The notes under the pieces were generated by a model. The model did no database searches. It saw nothing but the letters and a program-made list of their open reading frames with translations, and had not been told where the DNA came from. Below are positions 41,854 through 43,566 of a DNA stretch of 43,566 bases, one piece after another (positions within the stretch are counted from its first letter, which is position 1; the number at the start of each line of letters is the position of its first letter). Both the position numbers and the translations under genes were made by a program. Source of the stretch: Candidatus Gastranaerophilales bacterium (GTDB lineage: Bacteria; Cyanobacteriota; Vampirovibrionia; Gastranaerophilales; Gastranaerophilaceae); NCBI GenBank assembly GCA_944322845.1, contig CALUQE010000018.1, positions 1 to 43,566 of the forward strand. Reading direction: 5' to 3'.

Positions 41854-42390
41854 TTATGCAGAAACCCATTTGTTATCTTTGATGTAAAATCTCCACGGAT
41901 AATCGACATTTTGTTTTATACCGATTCTTGGTGTGGTAACTATTTCAAAATCAGTCTTTTCCCCTTTTTCTATCCAGACGGGAGAAGCTTTGGAGGTTAA
42001 ATCTGCACCGTTAAGCTCTTTTGTAATATTAAGAGCTTTGCATAACCTTGCAGGGCCGTTTGTTTTTGCTTCATAATTCAGAGGCTCAACCGCTCTTATC
42101 AGAACTGCGCAGCCGCGTCCTTTTTTTTCGGTCACAACATTTACGCAGTAATGCATTCCGTAAATAAAATAAACATAGGCGGCTCCGCCTTCCCCATACA
42201 TAACCTCACACCTCGGAGTAATTCCTCTGTAGGCATGACATGCGGCATCTTCTTGAGTGTAAGCTTCCGTCTCTACAATAATACTTTTATAAATTTTGCC
42301 CTCAAGCTCTCTAAACAACACACAGCCAAGAAGTTTTTGCGCAACCTCTACCGTATCTTTCAGATAAAAACTTTTACTCAATAAAACCAT
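41854..42390 (-). CDS. 3-methyladenine DNA glycosylase (AAG/MPG type)
   Basis: A 178-residue base-excision repair enzyme that removes alkylated purines. Seen: LLGCVLFRE, IIVETEAYTQ with the catalytic Glu42, HAYRGITPR, YGEGGAAYVYFIYGMHYCVNVV, NGPARLCKAL and the end PWRFYI. Short for the family but the C-terminal block is complete. Leaderless-type start: TGT-TAATTT, 6 bases, ATG. Near uvrB, forming a small DNA repair neighbourhood. Confidence 0.93.
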   Translation of the reverse strand: MVLLSKSFYLKDTVEVAQKLLGCVLFRELEGKIYKSIIVETEAYTQEDAACHAYRGITPRCEVMYGEGGAAYVYFIYGMHYCVNVVTEKKGRGCAVLIRAVEPLNYEAKTNGPARLCKALNITKELNGADLTSKASPVWIEKGEKTDFEIVTTPRIGIKQNVDYPWRFYIKDNKWVSA

Positions 42391-42436
42391 ACTGATAAAT
42401 TAACACAAATCTCTAATTTTATGCTAATCTTTTATT
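42391..42436. promoter_or_regulatory. 46-bp divergent promoter region with two leaderless starts
   Basis: Minus strand: TGT-TAATTT (42405-42397), 6 bases, glycosylase ATG. Plus strand: TGC-TAATCT (42422-42430), 6 bases, WG-protein ATG. Both extended -10 boxes fit in 46 bp, so the polymerases would exclude each other. Confidence 0.55.
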
Positions 42437-43306
42437 ATGAAGAAATGTGCTTTATTAATTTTATCATTATTAATTATACAAAATATCACTCTTGCCGAAC
42501 CCAAAGTTTTTAATGAAGAAGGGAAGTTCGGTCTCAAGGATGAAGCCGGCAAAGTTATAGTGAATGCTCAATACAAAAAGCTTATACGTCTCGGTGAAAC
42601 CGGCTGGATTATTCAAGACGGGACAAAGTTCGGTATAATGAACGACAGCGGGCAGATTTTAGTAGAGCCTAAGTATAACAGAGCGGAAAGAGTTCTCGGC
42701 AAATATGCAAAACTTACGCGCGGAAGCAGATGCGGGCTTTTTGACGAAAAAGGGTTTGAAATTTTGCCGGTGGAATATTCGTCAATTGACTTACTTTTTG
42801 GCGGAATGTTTCTTACCTGCAAAAACTATAAATACGGTGTAACGGATATGAACGGCCAGCCGATTCTGGATAATCTTTTTGACGATATTTATATGCCGAA
42901 ACCTAATGTTATGGTGATTGTCTATAATGGTCAAACTTATCAAATTGAAGGGATTAGGGGGGATGAGATGACTCTTCCTCAAAACCTGAGCACGTTGAGA
43001 GATACTTCTAATTTTACAATTACCGAACTTGTAACAAAACCCGGAGTTACAACGGGGTATTACGGAGTTACCGCAACAAATTATTTGTTGAAAATATTCT
43101 CATCAATTTCGCCTGCTTATGAAGATACAATTGATGAGTTAATGTTTCTGCAAGGTGCTGATGCAGCCGGAGTTATCATGAAATTTTCCTGGCTCCCTAA
43201 ATTTCCGTTTGTGTATGCAAAACATTATTATCAGAATTTAGTTGCTCCGAATAACGGTCCATTGAGCGGGATTAAGACTAATTTGAAAAAACATCTCAGT
43301 GAATAA
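42437..43306 (+). CDS. Exported WG-repeat protein
   Basis: A 289-residue protein with a signal peptide (about 1-20, ending TLA) and WG-type beta repeats: KFGLKDEAGKVIVNAQYKKL, KFGIMNDSGQILVEPKYNRA, RCGLFDEKGFEILPVEYSS and KYGVTDMNGQPILDNLFDD, four copies each about 40 residues. The C-terminal third is different and unrecognised. WG repeats bind proteins or sugars outside the cytoplasm, with no fixed role. An extended -10 ends 6 bases before the ATG; no Shine-Dalgarno. Followed by a hairpin-rich non-coding end. Confidence 0.85.
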   Translation: MKKCALLILSLLIIQNITLAEPKVFNEEGKFGLKDEAGKVIVNAQYKKLIRLGETGWIIQDGTKFGIMNDSGQILVEPKYNRAERVLGKYAKLTRGSRCGLFDEKGFEILPVEYSSIDLLFGGMFLTCKNYKYGVTDMNGQPILDNLFDDIYMPKPNVMVIVYNGQTYQIEGIRGDEMTLPQNLSTLRDTSNFTITELVTKPGVTTGYYGVTATNYLLKIFSSISPAYEDTIDELMFLQGADAAGVIMKFSWLPKFPFVYAKHYYQNLVAPNNGPLSGIKTNLKKHLSE

Positions 43307-43566
43307 GTTGAAGTGCTTATGTGACCGAATAAGCTTTGCCAACCCTATAACCTTGATGCGGTAAATCACTGATTTACCACATCCTACATCTGTCAGCACT
43401 AACAAGCCTTCGCACCGCAAGCGTGTTATGCGAGAGCATAACGATAGCGAGCGAAAGAGTGCAGGCGGCGCCTGCAACAGCCATTCAGTCCCACGCTCGT
43501 AAGAGCGTAGAAAACGTTTGCGTTGTTTCTCTTTCTTTTGGTACCTTTTCGGGGTAAATGTATTAG
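43307..43566. other. Non-coding end with five hairpins
   Basis: No gene is visible in these 260 bases. Hairpins: 43315-43334 (GCTTAT/ATAAGC); 43355-43383 (GATG-GGTAAATC around ACT); 43425-43442 (GTTATGC with a GAGA tetraloop); 43460-43476 (TGCAGGC/GCCTGCA); 43493-43508 (ACGCTC with a GTAA tetraloop). Two loops are of GNRA type. The stretch is more GC-rich than its surroundings and looks like a dispersed repeat or structured RNA. Confidence 0.5.

Overview
The window is an AT-rich stretch of a bacterial chromosome, densely packed with about 45 genes in short operons on both strands. The cell is a diderm: there is a secretin, a TonB C-terminal-domain protein, a lipoprotein, an OmpA-type MotB and several exported proteins. 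Several large proteins match no common family but have a distinctive style: short N-termini rich in N/Q/Y, then motifs such as NISFQGN, PAFRAE or QYIPS, then glycine-rich membrane segments. From memory this style, together with type IV pilus-like genes, motAB and glycogen genes, fits the gut Vampirovibrionia/Melainabacteria (Gastranaerophilales). That placement is an inference and no marker RNA is present to test it.

Layout, left to right. 1-5.6 kb: the start of an EF-hand protein, a stand-alone fusA with a strong terminator, a 4'-phosphopantetheinyl transferase, a 57-residue gene, a membrane TPR protein and an exported protein. 5.7-12.8 kb: a pilus/type II secretion operon (PilP/GspC-like, secretin, PilB/GspE ATPase, PilC/GspF) followed by a small protein and a short-chain dehydrogenase. 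12.9-14.4 kb: a zinc-finger anti-sigma factor, an ECF sigma factor and an LTxxQ periplasmic protein, which look like one envelope-stress module. 14.4-18.2 kb: a HEAT-repeat protein and motA-motB plus a translationally coupled third gene. 18.3-24.9 kb: glgC, a thioredoxin-like protein, a GNAT-like protein, TonB/TPR, pncC and a 720-residue membrane protein with a YIPSQEC repeat. 24.9-29 kb: a radical SAM/SPASM enzyme, a UbiA prenyltransferase and a nanE-ROK kinase operon. 29-33.2 kb: a lipoprotein, an HExxH membrane protein, a papain-like candidate and a GGDEF protein with an altered signature. 33.3-38 kb: a DegT aminotransferase, a small palindromic element, deoC, uppP, queD, a small protein and a uridine-kinase-like protein. 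38-43.6 kb: a candidate 160-nt RNA gene, another lineage-type membrane protein, uvrB, a GNAT-like protein, a methylpurine glycosylase, a WG-repeat protein and a hairpin-rich non-coding end.

Two observations stand out. First, about ten genes have no Shine-Dalgarno sequence and instead carry a -10 box (often extended, TGn) whose last base lies 6 nt before the ATG (7 nt in one case), the layout of leaderless mRNAs. The other genes mostly have clear Shine-Dalgarno sequences, so two start classes coexist. Second, the 322-bp gap before the uridine-kinase-like gene holds an extended -10 box, a self-closing structured domain that begins exactly at the predicted +1, and a rho-independent terminator. 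This is a candidate small RNA or riboswitch that I cannot assign to a known family.

No tRNA, rRNA, CRISPR array, transposase or prophage gene was seen.
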